A DNA stretch of 64,000 nucleotides from JAMXLO01 sp963794185 (GCA_963794185.1 CAWCDM010000126.1:1-64000); one strand, 5' to 3'. Shown: positions 28,495 to 37,294, counted from the stretch's first letter. Made by a program: numbers and translations. Notes: generated by a model from the letters alone, not told the origin.

Positions 28495-28523
28495 TTGCTG
28501 CCACGTTGCGGATATGCAAGATT
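28495..28523 (+). promoter_or_regulatory. Array promoter block 2 (TTGCTG - 17 bp - AAGATT)
   Basis: The spacer carries CCACGTTGC, as in the block at 31334, and the -10-like AAGATT is shared with block 4. It lies in a clearly AT-rich stretch (28440-28525) and 81 bases before the ATG of copy 2. Confidence 0.55.
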
Positions 28524-28603
28524 ACCGGCGGTCCATAGTGGTCCAAACGTCCGGTTCATAAAATCCGGCCCAATCACGCCGCTTGCTCAGGAGATCCAAG
28601 GTC

Positions 28604-30083
28604 ATGACTACCACTCGTGAAATGAAATTGCGGCCGCGCCTGCACTGGCGCCGCGCCCTGCTGGCCTCGACCGCCGCGCTGTCGCTCGGCGCGCAGAACG
28701 CCTGGGCGGTCTGCTCGGACGGCACCACCCTGCCGGGCGGCGGCTTCGTCGTCGGCCGCGACCCGCAGGTGCTGACCGCGGCGAACTGGTCGGCCAACGT
28801 CTTCACCGCGCCCGCCGGCTCGATCTTCGTTCCCGACAACTCGGTGAACGAACTCAACGATCCGGCCGGGCCGCTGACCGGCGGCGGACACAACTGGGTG
28901 TTCGACCAGGGCTCGACGCTCTGCAAGGAGAGAGACCTCGGCGCCGGCGGCGCCGTGGCCACCGCCTGGACGATCCCGCCGAACACCGCGACCGACTGCG
29001 TGCTGCTGCCGATCATCAAGGGCGGCAGGGTCGCACAACCTCGGCGACATCCCGCTGCAGGGCGAGGCGATCACCCCGACCTGCGATCCGGCCAAGCTGA
29101 GCCCGCCGGCGCGCCCAACCCCGCCAACACCTACTTCAACCAGCTTGGCTGCTCGATCTCGCACGGCGTCGCCACCACCGCGAACGACGCGACCACCTAT
29201 CCTGTTCGTGGCCGGCATCAAGGGCGGGCTGTTCAACATCCCGCTGAACAACGTCTTTCCGACCGGCACTACCCCTCCGGTGGGTTCCGACGCCGGCAAG
29301 ATCAACGGGCGCGCAGAACTACTACTCCGACATCCCTGAGGGCTCGAAGCTGACCAACGCCGCGGTCAGCCCGGACGGCATGTTCGCCATGGCCACCTCG
29401 ATCCGGCGGGCGCAGGGCGTCTGAGGTCTGCCTCAACCCGCTGGGCGATCCGGGCGACCCGAGCCAGCCGATCAACCCGAACTTCTTCGTCCCGCCGGCC
29501 AGCTCGGTGAAGTGCATGCAGCGTCGGCAACAACAACCTGGCGGTCGATCTGACCACCGCGTTCGGCCCCGACAACCAGCCGTACTTCGGCGGCCAGCGC
29601 ATCGTCAACAGCTTCGATGCCAGCCTGGCAGCAGCGCGCTGAACCCGGTCCCGTCCGCGTGGCCGCAGTGCATTTTCAACGGCGTCGGCGGTCTGACCGG
29701 CTCGTTGATGGATAAGCTGAAGGTCGTCTTCAACAACCACAGCGGCGGCCACTGCGGCAATGCCCAGCCCAACCTCGGCTTCGGGTCGGCGCTGGTCACC
29801 CAGCCGTCCGCCATCATCAGCCACATCGCGGCAAACGGCGACAAGTACATGTACACCGGTCCGCTCGGCGGCACGGTCGCTGCAGTACAAGATAACGGTC
29901 CGATCCGATCTCCGGTCTCACGAACTACCGGTTCCGGACCTACCTGACCGGCGTCTCGATCACCACCGGGCTCGGCGTCGCCGAAGACCTCGAAGTCGCT
30001 GATGGTCATGCACCGATCCGTCCACCGTCGGACTGGCCGGCCAGGGCGTCGTGACCAAGCTGCCGCTCTGCGAAGACATGTAA
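28604..30083 (+). pseudogene. Secreted Cys-rich propeller-like array protein, copy 2 (many frameshifts)
   Basis: ATG at 28604 after AGGAG. Signal core ALLASTAALSLGAQNAWA then VCSDGTTLPGGGF. The first 140 codons read cleanly; from about 29030 onward at least six frame changes are needed to follow the family blocks (NTYFNQLGCSISHG, LFVAGIKGGLFNI, EGSKLTNAAVSPDGMFAMA, AFGPDNQPYFGGQRIVNSF, GNAQPNLGFGSALVTQPS) to the CEDM stop at 30081. Very similar to copy 3 at base level, more than either is to copy 4. Many breaks could come from poor read consensus in a repeated region or from real decay. Confidence 0.75.
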
Positions 30084-30164
30084 TCGGCAGTCTCTCACTC
30101 TCGACCCTGCGGTCCTGGTCTCCCCGGCCCCGGATCGCAGGCTGACTTGCCAACCTTTGGGGAA

Positions 30165-30198
30165 TACGGAGAGCAGGCGGGCTCTCCGTAATTTTTTT
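30165..30198 (+). terminator. Rho-independent terminator after copy 2
   Basis: Perfect 10-bp stem TACGGAGAGC / GCTCTCCGTA with a six-base loop and a run of seven T. The same stem recurs after copy 3. Upstream (about 30103-30141) is the second conserved hairpin of the family 3' region, CCTGCGGTCC / GGATCGCAGG type. Confidence 0.9.
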
Positions 30199-30201
30199 GC
30201 C

Positions 30202-31090
30202 CAGCGACCTGCTGCATCCGCTGCCCGGTCGATGACGGCGGCAACCAGCTTCAGCGCGCAGAACCGTGTGGCAGCCGCGGCCGATGGCGCGTCATTTGCG
30301 CGGAGCCATCCGTTGTGTGCCGCAGACAGGCCGGGCGCGAGCAGCACAAGCGTGCCGCCTGTCACCGCCGATCGTCTCACGGCACGAATCCCAACCGAGG
30401 ATTGTTCGCGTGCGACATTCGACGGCTCAGCCGGCGCGACCCGAGGAGGTGTGCGCGATGCTGCCGGGCAGATGTCTCTGGCGAACGGCGGCGCTCAACG
30501 ATGCAAGATACGAGCGGCTATGTTGCAGCAGGTGCCACTGGTTCCTTTTGATCCGCGACCAGATCTGCGGTGAAGCGGCGGATGGCTGGCTCTCGCTCCT
30601 CGGCGCAAGCAAGACGCCGGTGAGGGCCGGAAGAGCTATCCCAATCGTCGAAACGAGAACTGTCCCGAACATCATGACCCCCCATCGCTCACTGCTGCCA
30701 CACTGTCCGTTCCGTGCGCGGCGGCTCTGAACATCCCTAATACCGTATTATTCCATGACGCAAGAAAAAATTTGCGTGAGGCGGATGAAACGTATCCGGC
30801 GCTGCGACGATCGCGTGGCGTGGCCATGAGAAGTCAAACCTGAATCGCACGCATCCTTTTCATCGCCGGTGGCGCATCGCGGCCGATCAGGGCCCTCCTG
30901 TCGCCGCCATGCAAGATGACCGGGTTGCTGCCCTGGGCCTTCGCCAAGGCATGCTCGGGGCCGTTGTCTCAATTGTTCCCGAATGGCGGCTGCTCACCGG
31001 CAGGTGCGGGCGGTCACGATGGTTCGACCTGCCCGGCGAACCGTCGGCGGCACCGGGAGGATCCCGGAAACCGCAAAATCATCTTTCGAC
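30202..31090. other. Gene-free spacer between copies 2 and 3
   Basis: No protein family is recognised. Minus-strand frames at 30427-30675 and 30006-30380 begin with hydrophobic residues but have no support from homology or ribosome-binding sites, and the second runs through the terminator. At about 30740-30790 a decayed version of the AT-rich promoter region (TATTATTCCATGACGCAAG, then TTTGCGTGAG) can be seen, so an older array copy may once have stood here. Confidence 0.5.
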
Positions 31091-31124
31091 AAGCAAATTA
31101 TTCCATCGTGCAATTCAATTTTGC

Positions 31125-31153
31125 TTGACCGAACGTTAACATAATGCAATATG
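31125..31153 (+). promoter_or_regulatory. Array promoter block 2b (TTGACC - 17 bp - AATATG)
   Basis: Close match to the block at 31334 (spacer CGTT then ATAATGC), preceded by a TTATTCCAT box at about 31099. It drives only a short frame (31206-31337) whose first codons align with the start of copy 3, so the block marks a truncated copy. Confidence 0.55.
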
Positions 31154-31205
31154 AGCGCCGCTCACTCCCACCCGAGCCGTATCTTTTGTCAGAGGTTCCA
31201 GGTTT

Positions 31206-31337
31206 ATGGACGCGATGCGTGACACGACCGATTTCGGCCCCGCCGGTGGCGGGAAATCCGCTCATCGTCACGCCGCCAAACATACGAAGAAGGCTTTATT
31301 CGGCTTAAAAAATTATATCGATATCAATTTTTCTTGA
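31206..31337 (+). CDS. Short ORF behind promoter block 2b; truncated 5' end of an array gene
   Basis: 43 codons from ATG at 31206. The leader (GTCAGAGGTTCCAGGTT) and the codons for MRDTTD align with the leader and SSTRDI start of copy 3, but no signal peptide or mature domain follows, and the frame ends inside the promoter of copy 3. Either a remnant left by deletion or a small leader peptide; expression is uncertain. Confidence 0.35.
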   Translation: MDAMRDTTDFGPAGGGKSAHRHAAKHTKKALFGLKNYIDINFS

Positions 31338-31362
31338 CCGCACGTTGCTATAATGCAATGTC
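31334..31362 (+). promoter_or_regulatory. Array promoter block 3 (TTGACC - 17 bp - AATGTC)
   Basis: TTGACC, spacer with CACGTTGC, 62 bases before the copy 3 ATG. A TATAAT lies inside the spacer, but at only nine bases from TTGACC it cannot pair with it as a standard -35/-10 set. Confidence 0.55.
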
Positions 31363-31423
31363 TTCCGCTCTCACTTTCGTCCCAACCCCCCCACCGCACC
31401 GCTTGTTCAGGAGATTCAAGGTT

Positions 31424-32935
31424 ATGAGTTCGACCCGTGACATAGTTATCGGTTCCGCCTCCAGGCCACGCCTTCGTTTGCGCCGCGCCCTGCTGGCCAC
31501 CACCGCCGCGCTGTCGCTCGGCGCGCAGAACGCCGCCTGGGCGGTCTGCTCGGACGGCACCACGTTGCCGGGCGGCGGCTACGTAGTCGGCCAGGCTCCG
31601 GTGCAGACCGCGGCAAACTGGTCGGCCAACGTCTTCACCGCGCCCGCCGGCTCGATCTTCGTCCCCGACAACTCGGTGAACGAACTCAACGATCCGGCGC
31701 AGGCCGCTGACCGGCGGCGGACACAACTGGGTGTTCGACCAGGGCTCGACGCTCTGCAAGGAGACGAGACCTTGGCGGCCCGGCGGCGCCGTGGCCACCG
31801 CCTGGACCATCCCGCCGAACACCGCGACCGACTGCGTCATCCTGCCGATCATCAAGGGCGGCCGGGTCGCCAACCTCGGCGACATCCCCTACAGGGCGAG
31901 GCGATCACCCCGACCTGCGATCCGACCAAGCTGAGCGCGGTCGGCGCGCCCAATCCCGCCAACACCTACTTCAACCAGCTTGGCTGCTCGATCTCGCACG
32001 GCGTCGCCACCACCGCGAACAACGCGACCACCTACCTGTTCGTGGCCGGCATCAAGGGCGGGCTGTTCAGCATCCCGCTGAACAACGTCTTTCCGACCGG
32101 CACTACCCCTCCAGTGGGTTCCGACGCCGGCAAGATCAACGGCGCGCAGAACTACTACTCCGACATCCCGGAAGGCCAGAAGCTGACCAACGCCGCCGTC
32201 AGCCCGGACGGCATGTTCGCCATGGCCACCTCGATCCGCCGGGCGCAGTACGTCTATGCCTGCCTCAACCCGCTGGGCGACCCGGGCGACCCGAGCACGG
32301 CCGATCAACCCGAACTTCTTCGTCCCGCCGGCCGGTTTGGTGAAGTGCATGCAGGTCGGCAACAACAACCTGGCGGTCGATCTGACCACCGCCTTCGGCC
32401 CCGACAACCAGCCGTACTTCGGCGGCCAGCGCATCGTCAACAGCTTCGACGCCAGCCTGGCAGCAGCGCACTGAACCCGGTCCCCTCCGCGTGGCCGCAG
32501 TGCACCTTCAACGGCGTTCGGCGGTCTGACCGAGCACGCTGATGCAGGAGAGGCGAACTGCAAGACAGTCTTCAACAACCACAGCGCCGGGCACTGCGGC
32601 AATGCCCAGCCCAACTTCGGCTTCGGCGTCGGCACTGGTCACCCAGCCGTCCGCCATCATCCCCCACGGGCTGGCGACGGCTGACGGCAAGACCGCCGGC
32701 TACTTGTACACCGGTCCGCTCGGCGGCACGGTCGCTGCAGTACAAGGTGACGATCGATCCGATCTCCGGCCTGTCGAGCTACCAGTTCCGGACCTACCTG
32801 ACCGGGGTCTCGATCACCAGCGGCCTCGGCGTCGCCGACGACCTCAAGTCGCTGATGGTCTACACCGATCCGTCCACCGTCGGGCTGGCCGGCCAGGGCG
32901 TCGTGACCAAGCTGCCGCTCTGCGAAGACATGTAA
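31424..32935 (+). pseudogene. Secreted Cys-rich propeller-like array protein, copy 3 (several frameshifts)
   Basis: ATG at 31424 after AGGAG. Signal core ALLATTAALSLGAQNAAWA then VCSDGTTLPGGGYVVG. A long clean block from about 31890 to 32290 (NTYFNQLGCSISHG, YLFVAGIKGGLFSIPLNNV, EGQKLTNAAVSPDGMFAMA, RRAQYVYACLNPLGDPGD) is bracketed by frame changes near 31700, 31765, 31890, 32298, 32460, 32515 and 32740. It ends GVVTKLPLCEDM, stop at 32933. Copies 2 and 3 share long identical stretches, pointing to a recent duplication or gene conversion. Confidence 0.75.
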
Positions 32936-33017
32936 GCCGTCGTCTTTCGCCATCGACCCTGCGATCCCGGTCTACCCAGATCCGGATCGCAGGCCGACTG
33001 ACCAAACACTTGGGGAA

Positions 33018-33051
33018 TACGGAGAGCAGGCAGGCTCTCCGTATTTTTTTT
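33018..33051 (+). terminator. Rho-independent terminator after copy 3
   Basis: Same 10-bp stem TACGGAGAGC / GCTCTCCGTA as after copy 2, loop AGGCAG, followed by eight T. The CCTGCGATCC / GGATCGCAGG hairpin lies upstream at about 32958-32995. Confidence 0.9.
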
Positions 33052-33384
33052 ACCTGACGCCGCAGCCGTTCGCCAAATCGTTCACCGGCAAACTGTGGAT
33101 CGTTGGTTTTGGCGGTCCAATCAAGCCGAGTCGGGTGGCGCCGTGGAATGCCCAGTCATGACGGCCCCCTGGCGTTCGCCGAGGCAGGCGTGGCCGTGCT
33201 GACGGGAGCCCGCCGCGCAGGCCTCAAGCCGTTCATTCCGATCCGAGTCACACACTCCGCCGGGCGCATGCACCCGAAGCATGACGCGCGTCGCTTCGGC
33301 ACGCACGCGGATATCCGCTGATGGGGCAGTTCCTATATATTTCATTACGGCAACATCACAAGAACGTGACCGAGTCAATTTAGG

Positions 33385-33413
33385 TTGATGGAATATTGCG
33401 ATTATGCAAGATT
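33385..33413 (+). promoter_or_regulatory. Array promoter block 4 (TTGATG - 17 bp - AAGATT)
   Basis: Drives the intact copy 4. The spacer ends ATTATGC as in the other blocks. It sits 54 bases before the ATG at 33467. The rest of the spacer 33054-33380 holds no recognised gene. Confidence 0.55.
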
Positions 33414-33466
33414 CACGTCGGCCGATCCCGGCCCAAATTCACAAATTTGCCAGGAGTTTCAAGGGT

Positions 33467-35095
33467 ATGAATGCAACACATGGGACAGCTGCGCGCTCTG
33501 TCGGCGGTGGGGGGAGATCGGCTTCCAGGCCGCGAATTCAATGGCGTCGGGCCCTGCTGGCAACAACGACCGCGCTGTCACTCGGCGCACAGAGCGCCGC
33601 CTGGGCGGTCTGCTCGGATGGCACCACCATGCCGGCCGGCGGCTTCGTGGTTGGCCGGGACAAGCAGGTGCTGACCGCGGCCAACTGGTCGCCGAACGTC
33701 TTCACCGCCGCCGCCGGGTCGCTGTTCATCCCGGACAGCTCGGTGCATGAACACAACGACCCGGCGCAGCCCCTGACCGGCGGCGGCCACAACTGGGTGT
33801 TCGACCAGGGCTCGACGCTGTGCAAGGAGACCGACGTCGGGGTGGATCCGACGACCGGCCTGTCCACCGGGTGGAGCATCCCGCCGAACACGCCGACCGA
33901 CTGCATCATCCTGCCGATCATCAAGGGTGGCAGGGTCACCAACCTCGGCGACATCCCGTTTCAGGGCCAGGTGGTCACCCCGGTCTGCTATCCCAACAAG
34001 CTGAGCACCGCAACCACGCCCAATCCCCTGAACACCTACGCCAACCAGCTCGGCTGCTCGATCTCCCGTGGCAAGGCCACCACGCCGCAGACCGCGACCT
34101 CCTACCTGTTCGTGGCCGGCATCAAGGGCGGGCTGTTCTCGATCCAGCTCAACAACGTCGTCACTCCTGTGACTGGCGGCAATGCCGGCAAGACCGCCGG
34201 ACCGCAGAACTACTACGCCGCCATTCCGGAGGGCCAGAAGCTCACCAACGCCGCGGTCAGCCCGGACGGACAGTTCGCCATCGCCACCTCGATCCGGCGG
34301 GCGCAGTACGTCTATGCCTGCCTGAACCCGCTAGGCGATCCGGGCGACATCACCAAGCCGATCAACCCGAACTTCTTCGTCCCGCCGGCCGGCACCGTGC
34401 CGTGCATGCAGATCGGCAACAACGCCCTGGCGGTCGATCTGACCACCGTCTTCGGCCCGGACAACCAGCCCTATTTCGGCGGCCAGCGCATCGTTAACAG
34501 CTTCGACAGCCAGCCCGGCGGCGCGTTTCCGTCCGCATGGCCCAACTGCATCTGGCAGCACAACGGCTCGACGTCGCTGGCCAATGCCTTCGCGCGTGGC
34601 AATGCTGGCGGTGTCGGCGTCATCGCCGGTGGTGGTGGTGGCGGTGGTGGTGGTGGTGGCGGCGGCGGTGGTGGCGGCGGTGGCGGCGGTGGCGGTGGCG
34701 GTGGCGGCGGTGGCGGCGGTGGCGGCGGTGGCAACGCTGGCGGAGGTGGTGCCACCGTGTCCAACGGCTGCGGCAATGCCGCGCCGAACTTCGGCTTCTC
34801 GTCGGCCCTGGTCACCCAGCCGTCCGCCCTGATCCCCCATGTCGCGGCCAACGGCGACAAGTACATGTACACCGGCCCGCTCGGCGGCACGGTCGTGCAG
34901 TTCAAGCTGACGGTAGATCCGTTCTCCGGGATGACGAACTACCAGTTCCGCACCATCCTGACCGGCATCTCGCTCACCACCGGGCTGGGCATCGCCGACG
35001 ACCAGAAGTCGCTGATGGTGTTCACCGATCCGTCCGCGGTCGGACTGGCCGGGCAGGGTGTCGTCACGAAACTGCCATTGTGCGAGGACATGTAA
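33467..35095 (+). CDS. Secreted Cys-rich propeller-like array protein, copy 4 (intact, poly-Gly insert)
   Basis: 542 aa, the only unbroken member, so it defines the family. ATG at 33467 after AGGAG. Long basic n-region (about 25 residues), hydrophobic core (ALLATTTALSLGAQSAAWA), mature start VCSDGTT. Ten cysteines in the mature part (in VC, LCKE, DC, VC, GCSIS, ACLNP, PCMQ, NCIW, GCGNA, LCEDM contexts) recur in the other copies, suggesting disulfides in the periplasm or outside. Blade-like strands: YLFVAGIKGGLFSIQLN, KLTNAAVSPDGQFAIATS, GLGIADDQKSLMVFTDPS. Residues 388-422 are 35 consecutive glycines, absent from the other copies. Lies directly upstream of gspIJK. No known family recognised. 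Confidence 0.85.
   Translation: MNATHGTAARSVGGGGRSASRPRIQWRRALLATTTALSLGAQSAAWAVCSDGTTMPAGGFVVGRDKQVLTAANWSPNVFTAAAGSLFIPDSSVHEHNDPAQPLTGGGHNWVFDQGSTLCKETDVGVDPTTGLSTGWSIPPNTPTDCIILPIIKGGRVTNLGDIPFQGQVVTPVCYPNKLSTATTPNPLNTYANQLGCSISRGKATTPQTATSYLFVAGIKGGLFSIQLNNVVTPVTGGNAGKTAGPQNYYAAIPEGQKLTNAAVSPDGQFAIATSIRRAQYVYACLNPLGDPGDITKPINPNFFVPPAGTVPCMQIGNNALAVDLTTVFGPDNQPYFGGQRIVNSFDSQPGGAFPSAWPNCIWQHNGSTSLANAFARGNAGGVGVIAGGGGGGGGGGGGGGGGGGGGGGGGGGGGGGGGGGGNAGGGGATVSNGCGNAAPNFGFSSALVTQPSALIPHVAANGDKYMYTGPLGGTVVQFKLTVDPFSGMTNYQFRTILTGISLTTGLGIADDQKSLMVFTDPSAVGLAGQGVVTKLPLCEDM
34628..34732 (+). repeat. In-frame GGT/GGC triplet tract (35 Gly codons)
   Basis: 105 bases made only of GGT and GGC codons, irregularly alternating, inside copy 4; a shorter GGGG follows after N-A. 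The surrounding protein aligns with the other copies on both sides, so this is an insertion or expansion, likely a flexible linker and a site prone to slippage in steps of three. Confidence 0.95.
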
Positions 35096-35171
35096 CAGCC
35101 TGTTCCATCCAAACCTTGATCCCGGGCGCAGCAGCCCCGGATCGCAGGCTGATCGGCCACCGATGCGCAAC

Positions 35172-35200
35172 AGCGGAGAGCAAACATGCTCTCCGCTTTT
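35172..35200 (+). terminator. Rho-independent terminator after copy 4
   Basis: 11-bp stem AGCGGAGAGCA / TGCTCTCCGCT with loop AACA and four T. It is a variant of the stem after copies 2 and 3. The hairpin TTGATCCCGGG / CCCCGGATCGCAGG type lies upstream. Confidence 0.8.
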
Positions 35201-35331
35201 CGTCGTTCGATGCCGACCGCGCGTCGGATTCCGTGGTAGACTGCCGAGGCAGGCCGTGTCGCCTGCGACATTGCCCAGCCGCAAGCGAGATATTATCTAT
35301 CGGTAAACAACTACGACCCCTGACATTGCTG

Positions 35332-35850
35332 ATGAAACCATCAACGCAACCGGCGGGGCGGTCAGCCCGCCGGGCCCTTGACGCAGCCTCAAGGACGCAG
35401 TGTCGGCAAAGGTGCCGGTCGGCCGGCCCCGCGAGCGGGTTCACGCTGCTCGAGGTCATGATCGCCTTTCTCATCGCCGGCCTGGCGCTTGGGGTCCTGT
35501 TCCAGTCGGGGTTGAGCAGCCTGCAGTCCATCCAGACCGCTGCCCGCTATGAGGAGGCGCTGGCGCGGGCCCGCTCGCGCCTGGCGATCGCTGTCCACGG
35601 CGCGCCCATGGTTCCCGGCGATCTGGAGGGCGAGGACGGCGGGGGATACGGCTGGCACGTGCGCATTACGCCAATATCCAACACAGCCGTTCGCCCGCTC
35701 GGCATGCGGGGCGCGGGCCGACCGACATGGGTGGGGGTGGCGCTCTACTCGGTCAGTGTGTGGGTCTGGTGGACCGATCGCTCAGTCAAGGGCGGTCCAA
35801 GGCGCGAAGTGCGGCTTGACACCCAGCATATCGAAGCGGCGGCGCAATGA
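35332..35850 (+). CDS. gspI: Type II secretion minor pseudopilin GspI
   Basis: 172 aa. The prepilin peptidase site and hydrophobic helix read ASG-FTLLEVMIAFLIAGLALG, with Gly at -1, Phe at +1 and Glu at +5. The body (YEEALARARSRLA, YGWHVRITPI, VALYSVSVWVWW) matches GspI. The 40-residue segment before the cleavage site is longer than usual, so the true start may be later. Its stop overlaps gspJ by ATGA. GspI nucleates the tip complex of the pseudopilus with GspJ and GspK. Confidence 0.85.
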   Translation: MKPSTQPAGRSARRALDAASRTQCRQRCRSAGPASGFTLLEVMIAFLIAGLALGVLFQSGLSSLQSIQTAARYEEALARARSRLAIAVHGAPMVPGDLEGEDGGGYGWHVRITPISNTAVRPLGMRGAGRPTWVGVALYSVSVWVWWTDRSVKGGPRREVRLDTQHIEAAAQ

Positions 35851-36482
35851 GAAGGCGGGCGGCCTCGGCGAATGCCTGCTCGCGGTCAGGACAGGTCATC
35901 CGGCCAGCACAGCGGCCCAACGGCTTCACGCTGATCGAGGTGCTGGTTGCGCTCGTGGTCCTTGGTTTCGTGGTGGTCGGCCTCGGGCAGGGCATCCGCT
36001 TCGGGCTGATGGCATGGAACAAGGCAACGAGCACGGCCGACAAGCGGGAGAACTTCGACGCCGTAGACCGTACCCTGCGTCACCTGATCGAACATACGGA
36101 TCCCGGCAACGAGACGGACCCACCGCAATTCACCGGCAGTTCCGACAAGCTCGCGTTCATCAGCCGGCTGCCCGATATGTCCGGGATGGCAACCAACCGG
36201 GTGGAGGCGGCACTGGGCGTGGACAGCCAGCATCGGCTGGTCCTGCGCTGGCGGCCTTACCTGCACGCCAAACGCCTGCGGCCGCCGCAATTCACCGAGA
36301 CCGAGTTGCTCGCCGGCGTCGCCAACATGGAGCTGTCCTTCTGGGCGCCCGGCAACGGGTGGACCACGGCCTGGAAGGGTAACGAACTTCCCGCGATGGT
36401 GCGGATCCGGCTCGCATTCACGGAACCAGGTCAGCGGCGCTGGCCGGATATCGTGGCTGCTCCGGACCTGGACCGGCCATGA
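35847..36482 (+). CDS. gspJ: Type II secretion minor pseudopilin GspJ
   Basis: 211 aa. Cleavage site PNG-FTLIEVLVALVVLGFVVVG with Glu at +5. C-terminal part contains LVLRWRPYL and LSFWAPGNGWTTAWKGNELPAMVRIRL, the typical GspJ ending. Overlaps gspI and gspK by four bases each. Confidence 0.88.
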   Translation: MRRRAASANACSRSGQVIRPAQRPNGFTLIEVLVALVVLGFVVVGLGQGIRFGLMAWNKATSTADKRENFDAVDRTLRHLIEHTDPGNETDPPQFTGSSDKLAFISRLPDMSGMATNRVEAALGVDSQHRLVLRWRPYLHAKRLRPPQFTETELLAGVANMELSFWAPGNGWTTAWKGNELPAMVRIRLAFTEPGQRRWPDIVAAPDLDRP

Positions 36483-37294
36483 GCCGCAGTTCCGGGCAGC
36501 GTGGGTTCGCCCTGCTGATCGTGCTGTGGACGCTGGCGTTCCTGTCCCTGATCGGCGCCGCACTCGTCGCGACCAGCCGGCAGGATACCCAGCGCGCCCG
36601 CAATCTGGTGGATGGCGCTGCCGCGGAGGCAGCCGCGGACGGCGCCGTGCAGCAGGCCATCTTCTCACTGCTCGACCCATCGGCACGGCGCTGGCGCGCG
36701 GATGGCAGCCCGCATTTGCTCCGGTCCGGACAGAACCGCATCGAGGTGCGGATCGAGAACGAAAACAGCAAGGTGAACCCCAACTTCGCGCCGGTGGAAT
36801 TGCTGCAGGCCTTGATGGTGGAGGTCGGCGCCAACGCCACGCTTGCAGCGAGACTGGCCGCGGCGATCACCGATTGGCGCACCCAGGGGGAGCAACCCCT
36901 GCCGCTGGGCGCGAAGGCGCCGCAGTATGCCGCCGCGGGGCGCGACTATGCCCCGCCTGGCGCATCGTTCGAAAGTCTGGATGAGCTGGGTGCCGTTCTG
37001 GGCATGACGCCGGAATTGCTCGCCCGGCTGAAGCCGCATCTTACGCTGTATTCGGAAGCCGATCCCGATGGATCGACCACTGACCCGGTGGTTGCGGCGG
37101 CCCTGGGGAACAAGGCACGCGCGGCGCCTCGTCGTAACGCAGACGAAGCAAGCCAGGTGGCGACGGTGAGCGTTGTTGTCCGCGGGCCGCGGCGCACGGG
37201 ATTCAGCGAACTGGTCATCGTGCGGACCAATGCGCTCGACGGCATCCGCCGTCACGAGATCCTGTTGCGTGAGCCAATGGCAATGCCCGGCTGA
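36479..37294 (+). CDS. gspK: Type II secretion minor pseudopilin GspK
   Basis: 271 aa. Cleavage site QRG-FALLIVLWTLAFLSLIGAA; as in known GspK proteins the +5 Glu is replaced by a hydrophobic residue, which places it at the pilus tip. ENENSKVNPNFAPVELLQAL and ITDWRTQGE followed by a helix-hairpin-like FESLDELGAVLGMTPELLARL are family hallmarks. No other gsp genes are visible in the window. Confidence 0.9.
   Translation: MSRSSGQRGFALLIVLWTLAFLSLIGAALVATSRQDTQRARNLVDGAAAEAAADGAVQQAIFSLLDPSARRWRADGSPHLLRSGQNRIEVRIENENSKVNPNFAPVELLQALMVEVGANATLAARLAAAITDWRTQGEQPLPLGAKAPQYAAAGRDYAPPGASFESLDELGAVLGMTPELLARLKPHLTLYSEADPDGSTTDPVVAAALGNKARAAPRRNADEASQVATVSVVVRGPRRTGFSELVIVRTNALDGIRRHEILLREPMAMPG

Noticed and set aside
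28494..28520. Array promoter blocks considered as sigma-54 (-24/-12) promoters because of the TTGC
   Set aside because: The required GG ten bases before the GC is not conserved (TG in several copies, lost in others), while TTGAC with a constant 17-base gap fits a sigma-70-type layout better.
30006..30380. Minus-strand frame starting MRRSAVTGGTLVLLAPG
   Set aside because: Runs through the copy 2 terminator and gene end, has no ribosome-binding site and no family resemblance beyond a hydrophobic start.
30427..30675. Minus-strand frame starting with a hydrophobic MMFGTVLVSTIG segment
   Set aside because: Only 82 codons, no ribosome-binding site, no homologue recognised; kept only as part of the spacer description.
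34471..34905. Minus-strand frame encoding a long proline run
   Set aside because: It is the antisense of the glycine triplet tract in copy 4; the plus strand has the signal peptide, family blocks and terminator.
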